Source of the DNA: JACRBR01 sp964371355
Lineage (GTDB): Bacteria > Chloroflexota > Dehalococcoidia > DSTF01 > JACRBR01
Assembly (NCBI GenBank): GCA_964371355.1
Contig: CAYJMG010000004.1
Span: forward strand, 89,368-153,367
Reading direction: 5' to 3'
Length of the DNA stretch: 64,000 bases
In this document: positions 43,062 through 51,406 of the stretch, in pieces
How positions within the stretch are numbered: the stretch's first letter is position 1
Layout of the letters: every line of letters begins with the position of its first letter
Program-made: the position numbers and the translations under genes
The notes under the pieces: generated by a model
What the model was told of the DNA's origin: nothing
Databases searched by the model: none
The model's input: only the letters and a program-made list of their open reading frames with translations

Positions 43062-43539
43062 GGGCCGCTGCTAGGCAGGCCACCTCGATGGTCGTTGCAA
43101 CCAGAGCCGTACGCGTTGCCAGCGCTTTCGCACCGATTACCGCCGCGTTGGTCTGGAATGACTTCGGCAGCTCGCCCGCTACTTGTTCGCGCAAACTTTC
43201 AACACCCTCTTCACGAGCTTCAGACCAGAGCCACTCAATGAAGTGACCGCCCTTGTAGCTTCGAGGGAGGAGTGCGTAGACGGCTGCTAATGCAGCAACG
43301 CCAAAGGCCACAGTGGCGGAGATGAGCAACGCGGCGATAGTCAGACTTTCGGTCTTAACCGACAAGCCGCCTAACGCGATCACGACAGCAGCGACTGAGA
43401 ATACTTGGATGATCTTGGAATCTAGCGCTTCCACGTCTCGCAACTGTTGCGGAATCGCGCCGCGCGTGAAGTCCAGGATGAACTGAATCGCCTCAGGATC
43501 TCGGCAACTCTTGGACCTAGTCCCGCCTTCATCAGCCAT
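43039..43539 (-). CDS. three-helix membrane protein of unknown function
   Basis: 166 residues. A soluble N-terminal helix with RDVEALDSKIIQVFS leads into a TM pair (VAAVVIALGG and the LTIAALLISATVAFGVAALAAV segment), a ~60-residue amphipathic cytoplasmic stretch, and a final TM (VACLAAALIVAHF). The layout recalls the helical membrane effectors of some nucleotide-signalling immune systems, but no partner nucleotidyltransferase is nearby and the similarity is only architectural. AGAGGTG precedes the ATG, and TATAAT is at 43584-43579 on this strand. Confidence 0.6.
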   Translation of the reverse strand: MADEGGTRSKSCRDPEAIQFILDFTRGAIPQQLRDVEALDSKIIQVFSVAAVVIALGGLSVKTESLTIAALLISATVAFGVAALAAVYALLPRSYKGGHFIEWLWSEAREEGVESLREQVAGELPKSFQTNAAVIGAKALATRTALVATTIEVACLAAALIVAHFP

Positions 43540-44148
43540 CGCACACCTCTTAAATAGCGAACGTTCTTTACGAAGCTAATTATATATTCGGACGATCATG
43601 TTACGGAGCCCCTGCTCCGCCTAGAGGATCGGATTCTTCCCTAATCTTGACGGCGATCAGGCTGATCTCGCATCCCGATGGCCCAGGAATGGTGGCGATA
43701 CCGGTACTGCGCGCGGCCACCGTCTACTGCACAGAGGGGCTAATCCCAGCGCATGTCGCGGGCATGCCGAGCCGAAGTATTGCACGGCGCAAGTTGCCTC
43801 TGCGGCGAGATGGGCGTGAAGTGCGCGGGGGCGCGATACCACACCCGTTGTCGACAAAATCCTTTGAGACGCATCCGGCCACTCAACGCCCTCAATCCGG
43901 CCGCCCTAGCATTCTCTGGCGCACCAGCGGCTCACGCCGGCCCCCGCCGCCGCTCCCGCTCGGCACAGATCCGACGCCGCGGTTTTCGCCCAACAAGTAG
44001 AACGCGATGCAACTAACAACCTCTTCTCACGGTGCGACACACCGTGCATAATGCTCTCGCACGGTGGGTCACGGACGAGCGCCGTCGGTGTGGCATGGCG
44101 CCACAGGGTCGGCTCTCGCATCGTTCGCCCGCTGTCCAGGGAGCTTGA
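43540..44148. other. long intergenic region without a supportable gene
   Basis: 609 bp. The left part is AT-rich and holds a TATAAT for the leftward gene. The middle has short frames with no SD and no similarity. At 44028-44046 CACGGTG-N5-CACCGTG is an inverted repeat ~100 bp before the large secreted-protein gene, a possible operator or hairpin. Confidence 0.5.
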
Positions 44149-46998
44149 GTGGAACGCACGTCCACCTGGCTGCGTCTTTCGGGACTGCCCGTGCTCCTGC
44201 TTCTCCTGCTCGGCATCACCACCGCGCCCCCGCGCGAAACGAAAGCATCCGGAGCCGTCCCGACGGTCGTGCTGACCCCGGACTCCGGGCCCGCGCCTGA
44301 CGCCGACGGCGCGCTCAGCGGCGACGGCTGGTTCTGCGGCAGGACCGCCTACACCGGACCCGCGACCGTCAGCGGCACCGGCTTGACCGATGGCAGTGCC
44401 TACATCACGAGCGGTTCGCTCCGCGGCACCTTCAGCGTGACCGGTGACCCCGGACAAAGCCGCAGGATCACGCTGACGGCGGATTGCCCCGCGATCACGC
44501 CGCTGCAGATCAGCGCCTACGCCATCTTCACGTTCGACGCGCCGACGCCGACCGACACGGACACGCCGACGCGCACGCCGACGGTTGCGCCGACAGACAC
44601 ACCGCCGCCGACGGCGCCGCCGGCCACCGCGACGAGCGCACCACAGCCCGTGGCGACCAACACGCCGGCCACGGGCCGAGTCACTCCGACGCCACCACCA
44701 GCGGCAACACCGACGGCCGCGACAGCGCCGACACCCGGTGGGCCCGCACCCCTGCTCTCGACGCTGACCTTCACCGGCTGCACGCCGGACGCATCGGAAG
44801 TGATGTTGAACTTCGCGCCGGCGCTGCTCATCGGCCCGGACGCCCCCGCCGCGCCGCAGGGGCCCGGACTGATGGTGCCGGCCAAGAAGAGTTCCTCGAA
44901 GCCGGGCGCGTTCACGTTCGCGGGACCGCTGGGAGAGCCGGGAGCGGTGTACCTGGTGACGCCGCAGTACGAGGATCCTGCATGCCAGGACAGCGCGTCG
45001 TCAGACGCCGTGCCCTGGTCGGCCGGCCACGACATCGACCTCTCCAACATCTACGACGGCACCTACACGCTGGAGATCTGCGCCGTCGTCGACAAGAAGC
45101 CCTGCGAGTACGTCGTCGTCAAGGGCGGCTCGGAGCCCGCGTCCAGCGCCCAGGCTGAAGCGCCAGCGGCTCTCGCCTGGCCTGAGGCGTGGGACATGGA
45201 GAAGAGCTTCTTCCCGGGCGACCTGGCAACCACCGACGTGCAGTACTTCCGCTTCACCACGGACTTCCTCGCACCGGAGACGCTGAAGGTGGAGCTGCAG
45301 GCTTCGGTCTGGCCGTTCCCCAGCGGGCAGGAGACGGATCCCTATGCGCCCCCGGGCCTCGTGGCCCAATGGGACGTGGACTGCGCCAACTGCGAGTTCG
45401 CGGTCGACCTGACGGTGCTCGACCCGGAGGGCGCGGCCGCGGCGAAACAGAAGAACACTCCTCTCAAGAAGGACGACGACTGGTATCAGCCGGTCGTCGA
45501 CATCGTGACCGCGCCCGCCGACGGCGCCAAGAAAGGCTTCAAAGTCATCCTGGGGCTCTTCGGCGTGAAGGATGACGATGAGGACAAGGACGACGCATCC
45601 GTCACGGTGGTGGAGAACCTGAGTAACTCGAAGGACATCGCGCTGAAGGACGGCATGGCCAACCAGGCGCTGGTCCCGAAGAAGTACTACTTCCGCGTCG
45701 TCATGTATACGAACGACAAGACAGCCGGCTGGGATTCGGACAACTCCGTCGTGATGCAGGAGGTCGCGAAGCCGGACCCGATCAAGATCTTTACGCCAAC
45801 CTCCGCGCCCGTCGTGCCGTCCGCGTACAAGACGGAGATCATCGGCTACAACGGCATCATCCCGCCGACGCAGAACAAGTACCCCTGCTACATCGTCACG
45901 CAGCAGGCGTGGCCGTCCGCCCCCTATGGCCTGAAATACACGACCGACCAGTCGAAGGCGTGGCCGGGGTCGAAGCCGCTGCCACCGGGGTATCCGATCT
46001 GCCAGCCCGATCCGGAGGAGCCTGACCTGTTCGAGACGGTGATCGGCTGGGTCGAGGAGGGGATCAACTGGGCATCCGCGGCGTGGCAGGACCTCAAACA
46101 GTTCGCCATCGACGTCGTGCTGGAGTTCACGCCGATGGGCCTGCAATGTCAGGCCCTGGAGGACGCCGGCGTGATACCAAAGGGCGGCTGCGGAGCGGCG
46201 TTCTCGATCGCGCTCGACGCCGCGCTCGCCTCCATGGGCATCCCGCCCGACATCCCGAACTTCGACCAGCTCATGGAGCAGGGGATCGAGTACGTGGCGG
46301 TGCAGGCAGCCGCCCAGATGGCGATTCCCCCGGAGGTCGTCAAGGCCGCCACCGAGCAGGGCGGCCCGTACGCGGGAGTGGCGCTGGACATCGCGGAGCA
46401 GAAGCTGCGGGAAGAGCTGGAGGCCGGCATCAAGGCAAAGCTGAACGACAGCATCAAGCAAATCCAGCTTAGCTACAGCGAGTCGATCAGCTGGATTCCG
46501 AACGGCATCCCGGTCCGGCCCGACGAGGCACAGCCGCCGGCCGCCACGATCCGCATCACCCGCCTCCCGGGGATCGCCGGCGGCGAGAACGGGTGCACGG
46601 CCACGGTCCAGAGCGGTCTGAAGCTGCCGCAGGAGGTGATCTCGAACCCGCCGCCCGGCTGGCAGTCCGCGATCAATGGCCTGCCGACGAAGCTCAGCTC
46701 ACTCACCATCTATGACCTCTTCGTCAACGACGCCGATCTCATCACCCAGGGCTTTCCCAACGGACCGGACAAGAAGTTCACGATCCCCGCGCTCGACCCG
46801 GGTGAAGCGATCGAGATCCCGATGACGTTCCGGCCCAACATCTACAAGAATGGCTGGCACCCGCTGGGCACCATCAGCACGAGCGACTACTTCGACGCGT
46901 GGAACGTCATGCACGAATTCGGGACCATCACGCTCGCCGTGACCGGATGCGGCGGGGACCAGTACACCGGCGACGCGAGCAGCGTCTACAAGAAGTGA
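44149..46998 (+). CDS. large secreted protein with Thr/Pro-rich linker, unknown function
   Basis: 949 residues. GTG start with AGGGAG ~6 nt upstream. Signal peptide (SGLPVLLLLLLGITTAPP), an Ig-like N-domain with paired Cys (to ~125), a mucin-like Thr/Pro linker (~130-200), a second Cys-containing beta domain (~200-330), further beta-rich modules with Asp-rich loops (DDDEDKDD), a helical middle (~640-780) and a C-terminal beta domain with Cys. Several domains hold Cys pairs consistent with disulfides. No catalytic motif recognised. It forms an operon with the CAP gene, 4 bp downstream. Confidence 0.75.
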   Translation: MERTSTWLRLSGLPVLLLLLLGITTAPPRETKASGAVPTVVLTPDSGPAPDADGALSGDGWFCGRTAYTGPATVSGTGLTDGSAYITSGSLRGTFSVTGDPGQSRRITLTADCPAITPLQISAYAIFTFDAPTPTDTDTPTRTPTVAPTDTPPPTAPPATATSAPQPVATNTPATGRVTPTPPPAATPTAATAPTPGGPAPLLSTLTFTGCTPDASEVMLNFAPALLIGPDAPAAPQGPGLMVPAKKSSSKPGAFTFAGPLGEPGAVYLVTPQYEDPACQDSASSDAVPWSAGHDIDLSNIYDGTYTLEICAVVDKKPCEYVVVKGGSEPASSAQAEAPAALAWPEAWDMEKSFFPGDLATTDVQYFRFTTDFLAPETLKVELQASVWPFPSGQETDPYAPPGLVAQWDVDCANCEFAVDLTVLDPEGAAAAKQKNTPLKKDDDWYQPVVDIVTAPADGAKKGFKVILGLFGVKDDDEDKDDASVTVVENLSNSKDIALKDGMANQALVPKKYYFRVVMYTNDKTAGWDSDNSVVMQEVAKPDPIKIFTPTSAPVVPSAYKTEIIGYNGIIPPTQNKYPCYIVTQQAWPSAPYGLKYTTDQSKAWPGSKPLPPGYPICQPDPEEPDLFETVIGWVEEGINWASAAWQDLKQFAIDVVLEFTPMGLQCQALEDAGVIPKGGCGAAFSIALDAALASMGIPPDIPNFDQLMEQGIEYVAVQAAAQMAIPPEVVKAATEQGGPYAGVALDIAEQKLREELEAGIKAKLNDSIKQIQLSYSESISWIPNGIPVRPDEAQPPAATIRITRLPGIAGGENGCTATVQSGLKLPQEVISNPPPGWQSAINGLPTKLSSLTIYDLFVNDADLITQGFPNGPDKKFTIPALDPGEAIEIPMTFRPNIYKNGWHPLGTISTSDYFDAWNVMHEFGTITLAVTGCGGDQYTGDASSVYKK

Positions 46999-47002
46999 AG
47001 GC

Positions 47003-47545
47003 ATGACACGAGTTGGAACCCTGCGCAGCTTCAGGCCAACCCGCCGATCCGTCTTGCTGGCGATCGGGGGGATCGCCGCGATCATGGCCATAAGCTTCGC
47101 GGCCACGGCACTCGAGAGCGGCGACGAAGGGCAGGCGCCGGAGGCATCGGCTGCCGCGGCGATTATGGAGCGCACCAACACGGCGCGAGCCGCGAACGGC
47201 CTGCCGGAGCTGGCCGAGAATGCGGCCCTGACCCGCACCGCACGCGAGTTCGCCGACTATCTCGCCGGCGGCGGGGCCTTCGAGCACGTCGACGGCGACG
47301 GCCGGGCGCCGGACGCGCGCGCGGCCGCGGCGGGCTATGACGGCTTCGAGTCGGTGCTGGAGAACCTCGCGCAGTCCGGCGGCGAACTCGACGCGAGCAC
47401 GATCATGACGAGCTGGCTGGCGAGCCAACCGCACCGCGACAACCTGTTCGCGTCCAGCGCGACGGACACAGGCGTCGCGTGCGCCAGTTCAGAGCTGGGC
47501 TCCTTCTGCGTGCAGAACATCGGCCTGCAGCCGGATGCGCCGTAG
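47003..47545 (+). CDS. CAP (SCP/PR1) domain secreted protein
   Basis: 180 residues. An N-terminal signal anchor (SVLLAIGGIAAIMAISFAAT) then a CAP domain: IMERTNTARAANGLPEL, AREFADYL, FEHVDGDG (His), ENLAQ (Glu) and SWLASQPHRDNLF (His), the conserved cleft residues. Two Cys near the C-terminus can form a disulfide. Bacterial CAP proteins are extracellular with poorly known roles. It is co-transcribed with the 949-residue protein. Confidence 0.88.
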   Translation: MTRVGTLRSFRPTRRSVLLAIGGIAAIMAISFAATALESGDEGQAPEASAAAAIMERTNTARAANGLPELAENAALTRTAREFADYLAGGGAFEHVDGDGRAPDARAAAAGYDGFESVLENLAQSGGELDASTIMTSWLASQPHRDNLFASSATDTGVACASSELGSFCVQNIGLQPDAP

Positions 47546-47590
47546 GCCGGCGTGGCGCACAGCGCGTCCGAATCCGGTGCCCCGCTCCGG

Positions 47591-49024
47591 TCATCGAGGT
47601 GAGAGGGGATACACCGTGATCCCGGCGTAGGACTGCGGCTCGCCGATGTCGTACACCGCCGATAGCGTGCGCAGAATCGCCTGCTCCTCGTCCGGCGTGT
47701 GGTGACTGAGGACGAGTGTCGCTGCAGCTCGCGTCTCGGGAAGGACCAGGTCGCCCTGCGGGCCTACGGTCGTGAACGTGCGGTCGCTGTAGTAACGAAG
47801 CGGCTCGTCGATGTAGCCGCGCCAGATGTACACGGGGCCGGCGACACCCTCGATCTCGGCGGCGGCGGCGCGCCAGTCCTCGCGCGGGCCGCGGCCGTAC
47901 CAGTCACCGCAAGCGACCAGCATCAGCGCGACGAGGGCGCCGCCTCCCGTCGCCGCGACGGGAGTCATGAGGCGCTTCCGCGTCAGCGTGTCCGCAACGT
48001 AGTCGCCCAGCTCCACGAGTCCCAGCGCCAGCAGGAACGCGAACCCGGGAATGTACGGCGAGGCCTGGCGCACGTCGAACACCGGCGAACGCACGACGGA
48101 GTACGCAAGCTGGATGACGGGCGCCAGCGCGATCGCCGCGACGGCGACGGCGTACGGGTCGCTGCGGCGCCGCCAGACACCCCACAGTCCGAGCCCCACG
48201 GCCGGAAACGCGATCGCGAGCCAGAGGTCTTCAGCGCGCTGGAGCCCCATCAGCGCGCTGAAGACGAGGTCGGCGAGCTGCCAGTTCGGGTCGGGCAGGT
48301 GCCCCACGCCCGCGCGCGCGCTTTCGAGCATGTGCGGGTACCACGGCGCATACCCGGCGGCGACGATCGCCAGCGCGACGCCCCCGGCAACGGCAACGCG
48401 CCCGCCGCGGTCGGCCCTAAACCGGCTGATCGCATAGCCGGCGATCAGCATGGCGTGCACTCCCAGCAGCATGAAGCCGCTGTAGTGCGTGTAGACCGCC
48501 GCGAGCGCGAGCGCCGCGTATGCCGCGACGCGCACGGACGACGGCCGGTCGATCAGCGCGGCGAGGGCGATGCTCGACGCGAGCGACAGCAGGCCCTCGA
48601 GCGGGTACATCCGTGCTTCCTGGGCGAACTCGACGGCGGTGGGATGCACGGCGAGGAGCACGCCCGCGAGGACGCCGAGTTTTGCGCCGCCGGCGCGCCA
48701 CCCGGCAGCAGCGAGGAGCGCCGCCGCGAGCGCGCCCGCGAGCGCGGACGGCATGCGCAGCGCTGCCTCGCCATCGCCGAATGCGTCGGTCCAGTAGTGC
48801 AGGACGCCGTAGTACAGCGGGGGATGCTTGTCCTGCGCGGTCCAGTCGACCATCGACGACAGCGGGAGGCGGGCGGCGCGCCACGACCACGCTTCGTCGA
48901 GCCAGATGCTCTTGTCGGCCATCTCCCACGCGCGCATGGCAAGCGCCAACACGCCCACGGCGAGAAGCGCGGGCACGAAGAGCGCTTGCTTGTGGCCGAA
49001 TGCGCGGGCCTCAGGGAGCTGCAT
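47591..49024 (-). CDS. GT39/ArnT-type membrane glycosyltransferase
   Basis: 477 residues with 10-12 hydrophobic helices. The first extracytoplasmic loop contains the catalytic-type Asp-Glu in KSIWLDEAWS, followed by KHPPLYYGVLHYW and QEARMYPLEGLL, the PMT_2 family pattern of enzymes that use polyprenyl-phosphate sugars. The C-terminal ~100 residues form a soluble outer domain (GPVYIWRGYIDEPLRYYSD). ATG at 49024 lies 10 bp past the tRNA-Leu 3' end. It could modify surface proteins such as its neighbours; acceptor unknown. Confidence 0.85.
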   Translation of the reverse strand: MQLPEARAFGHKQALFVPALLAVGVLALAMRAWEMADKSIWLDEAWSWRAARLPLSSMVDWTAQDKHPPLYYGVLHYWTDAFGDGEAALRMPSALAGALAAALLAAAGWRAGGAKLGVLAGVLLAVHPTAVEFAQEARMYPLEGLLSLASSIALAALIDRPSSVRVAAYAALALAAVYTHYSGFMLLGVHAMLIAGYAISRFRADRGGRVAVAGGVALAIVAAGYAPWYPHMLESARAGVGHLPDPNWQLADLVFSALMGLQRAEDLWLAIAFPAVGLGLWGVWRRRSDPYAVAVAAIALAPVIQLAYSVVRSPVFDVRQASPYIPGFAFLLALGLVELGDYVADTLTRKRLMTPVAATGGGALVALMLVACGDWYGRGPREDWRAAAAEIEGVAGPVYIWRGYIDEPLRYYSDRTFTTVGPQGDLVLPETRAAATLVLSHHTPDEEQAILRTLSAVYDIGEPQSYAGITVYPLSPR

Positions 49025-49033
49025 CGAGGGTGA

Positions 49034-49120
49034 TGGTACCGGGGGTGGGACTCGAACCCACAAGGCCTTGCGGCCGGCGGATTTTAAGTCCGCTGCGTAT
49101 GCCAGTTCCGCCACCCCGGC
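49034..49120 (-). tRNA. tRNA-Leu (anticodon TAA)
   Basis: The acceptor stem GCCGGGG pairs with CCCCGGT (terminal G-T); discriminator A and CCA are encoded. The anticodon stem GCGGA/TCCGC closes CTTAAAA (UAA). A long variable arm (CGGCCGCAAGGCCTT) is present. Confidence 0.95.
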
Positions 49121-49170
49121 ACGTGCTGGCGCCGCAACGCAGTACGGACAGGCGGACTATATCACGATGC

Positions 49171-49229
49171 CTCGGGCGCCCCGGCGCTCGGGCGCCCCGA
49201 CGTTCCGGCGCCCCGCGCTCGGGCGCCCT
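49171..49229. repeat. 16-bp GC-rich direct repeats
   Basis: CTCGGGCGCCCC-like cores start at 49171, 49187, 49203 and 49218, giving periods of 16, 16 and 15. It lies in the region upstream of tRNA-Leu. Confidence 0.65.
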
Positions 49230-49275
49230 CTGCGCGTGCTGTCTCCTTCGGCGAATCGAGAGCTACCCTGATCGC

Positions 49276-49656
49276 ATGAGCAAGCTCGCCGTCATCGCCG
49301 TGCCCGACCTGATGTTCCAGCCGCGTATCGAGGCGGCGGCCCGGGCGCTCGGGTTCCAGACGGAGGTCGCGGACACCCCGCTCTCGGCACGGGACGCGCT
49401 GGCCCGACGGCCGGCGATCGTCATCGTCGACCTGCAGGCGGCCGGGCTCGACCCAGAGGTTGTAATCCGGGGAGCGAAGGCCGTGGGCGCGGCGGTGCTG
49501 GCGTTCGGACGGCATACGGACGCGGGGACGCTGCGCGCGGCCCGGCACGCGGGCGCGGACCTGGCGGTGGCGCGCTCGGAGCTGGTCGAGCGGTTGCCGG
49601 AGTTGATCGGGCAGATCACGGGTATTACGCCGGAAGCGCGCGAGGCCGGAGGTTAG
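49276..49656 (+). CDS. receiver-like domain protein without acidic pocket
   Basis: 126 residues with the alternating strand-helix pattern of response regulators: LAVIAVPDLMFQPRIEAAAR, AIVIVDLQ (Asp at the phospho-acceptor position), and AAVLAFGRHTDAGTL. The N-terminal acidic pair is missing and the Lys switch is not clear, so phosphorylation is doubtful. It has no output domain. ATG at 49276; monocistronic. Function unknown. Confidence 0.65.
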   Translation: MSKLAVIAVPDLMFQPRIEAAARALGFQTEVADTPLSARDALARRPAIVIVDLQAAGLDPEVVIRGAKAVGAAVLAFGRHTDAGTLRAARHAGADLAVARSELVERLPELIGQITGITPEAREAGG

Positions 49657-49683
49657 AGGCCCGACGCTGGATGCTGGATGACA

Positions 49684-49709
49684 CCGCGCAGGCTGAAGGC
49701 CCGCGCTAC
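49684..49709. repeat. GTAG-type REP palindrome (minus orientation)
   Basis: On the minus strand GTAG precedes CGCGGGC-CTT-CAGCC-GCGCG-type arms. It is the nearest relative in the window of the 45-bp units inside mfd. Confidence 0.6.
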
Positions 49710-49762
49710 GTGGCAAATGCAGGCGGCCAGCTAGACATGTGTTCTACGAAGTGGGATTCCGA

Positions 49763-49791
49763 TTGTTACGCGATCTGTCCGCTGCTATAGT
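49763..49791 (+). promoter_or_regulatory. sigma70-type promoter of gatB
   Basis: TTGTTA (49763-49768), 17-bp spacer, TATAGT (49786-49791), 28 bp before the gatB ATG. Confidence 0.7.
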
Positions 49792-49818
49792 TGGCGCACA
49801 GGGCACACGCCGGATCCT

Positions 49819-51357
49819 ATGACCACAATCACCCCCGCCGTCCGTTACGAGGCCGTGATCGGTCTGGAGACGCACGTCCAGTTGCTGACGGCGCGGAAGA
49901 TGTTCTGCGACTGCAGCGCCTCGTACGCCGATGCGCCGCCGAACACGCATGTCTGTCCGGTGTGCATGGCGCTGCCGGGCGTGCTGCCCGTCATGAACCG
50001 CAAGGCCGTCGAGTTCACGGTGATGACGGGACTGGCGCTGAACTGCGAGATCCCCGCGTTCGCGAAGTTCGACCGCAAGAACTACCCCTACCCCGACCTG
50101 CTGAAGGGCTACCAGATCTCGCAGTACGACCTGCCGTTGACCCAGAACGGCTGGATCGAGGTCCAGGTGGAGGGCGAGGAGCCGCGTCGCGTCGGCATCA
50201 CGCGCGCGCACCTGGAGGAAGACACCGCCCGGCTGACCCATAAGGACGACGGCACGGGCGACGGGTACTCGCTGATCGACATGAACCGCGCCGGCGTGCC
50301 GCTCATGGAGGTGGTGAGCGAGCCGGACATGCGGTCGCCGGAGGAGGCGCGGGAGTACCTGCTGAAGCTGCGCCAGATCCTGCGATACATCGGCGTCAGC
50401 AACGCCAACATGGAGGAAGGCAACTTCCGCTGCGACGCCAACGTATCGCTCCGCCCCGCCGGCTCACCCGAGTACGGCGCGAAGGTGGAAGTCAAGAACA
50501 TGAACTCCTTCAGTGCCGTGTACAACGCGATCCGATACGAGATCCGCCGCCAGACGGAAGAACTCGACGCCGGCCGGACCATCGCACAGGAGACGCGCGG
50601 CTGGGTCGAGGGCGCGCAGAAGGACGCCGAGGGCACCGAATACGCCAAAGGCAAGACCGTCAGCCAGCGGTCGAAGGAAGGGGCGCACGACTACCGGTAC
50701 TTCCCGGAGCCGGACCTGCCGCCGATAACCGTCGATGTGACTTATGTCGAGGAGATCCGCGAGCGCCTGCCCGAGCTTCCGGACACCAAGCGAGCGCGAT
50801 TCCAGTCGGAGTACGGGCTCTCGCTGTACGACGCCAACCTTCTCGTCGAGTCCCGCGACAAGGCGGACTACTACGAGGCCGCGGCCGCACCAGCGCGCGC
50901 GCTGGGTGGCGACGCGCTGAAACGCTACTCGCGGCTCATCAACAACTGGGTGAATGTCGAGCTGGCGCGTCTGCTTAATGCAACTGACACGGACATAAGC
51001 GAAACAAAGGTCGCCCCCGCGAGCCTCTATGCTATGATCTCGCTCATCGAGGGGGGGACGATCACCGGCGCGACGGCCAAGTCGGTGTTCGAGGAGATGT
51101 TCCGCACGGGGCGCGAGCCCGCCGTCATCGTCAAGGACCTCGGCCTGGAGCAGATCGGCGGGGCGGACGAGATCAGCCAGATCGTCGATAAGGTCATCGA
51201 AGCGCACCCCAAGCCGGTGGCGGACTACCACGCTGGCAAGCAGGAGGCGATCAAGTTCCTCGTGGGCCAGGTGATGCGCGAGAGCAAGGGGCGCGCGAAA
51301 CCGGAGACGGCCACCGAGATCCTGAGGCAGAAGCTGGAAGCGCAGGCCAAGAATTGA
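49819..51357 (+). CDS. gatB: aspartyl/glutamyl-tRNA amidotransferase subunit B
   Basis: 512 residues. Start-region VIGLETHVQL is the GatB signature, followed by the zinc-type Cys CDCSA...CPVC, NRAGVPLMEVVSEPDMRS, NVSLRP and EVKNMNSF, then a C-terminal YqeY-like tRNA-binding domain (residues ~360-510). It phosphorylates Glu/Asp on the misacylated tRNA and hands over to GatA. Encoded apart from gatCA, with its own promoter. Confidence 0.98.
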   Translation: MTTITPAVRYEAVIGLETHVQLLTARKMFCDCSASYADAPPNTHVCPVCMALPGVLPVMNRKAVEFTVMTGLALNCEIPAFAKFDRKNYPYPDLLKGYQISQYDLPLTQNGWIEVQVEGEEPRRVGITRAHLEEDTARLTHKDDGTGDGYSLIDMNRAGVPLMEVVSEPDMRSPEEAREYLLKLRQILRYIGVSNANMEEGNFRCDANVSLRPAGSPEYGAKVEVKNMNSFSAVYNAIRYEIRRQTEELDAGRTIAQETRGWVEGAQKDAEGTEYAKGKTVSQRSKEGAHDYRYFPEPDLPPITVDVTYVEEIRERLPELPDTKRARFQSEYGLSLYDANLLVESRDKADYYEAAAAPARALGGDALKRYSRLINNWVNVELARLLNATDTDISETKVAPASLYAMISLIEGGTITGATAKSVFEEMFRTGREPAVIVKDLGLEQIGGADEISQIVDKVIEAHPKPVADYHAGKQEAIKFLVGQVMRESKGRAKPETATEILRQKLEAQAKN

Positions 51358-51406
51358 TCATTGATCTATTCACATTGGACGAGGCTGTGATAGACTGGCG
51401 GGCGAA

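Noticed and set aside
43647..44000. 117-residue plus-strand frame
   Set aside because: TTG start, no SD, Pro/Arg-rich composition and no similarity; it appears to be chance.
49028..49271. Plus-strand frame with GGGTRTHKALRPADFKS
   Set aside because: Antisense of tRNA-Leu(UAA); artefact.
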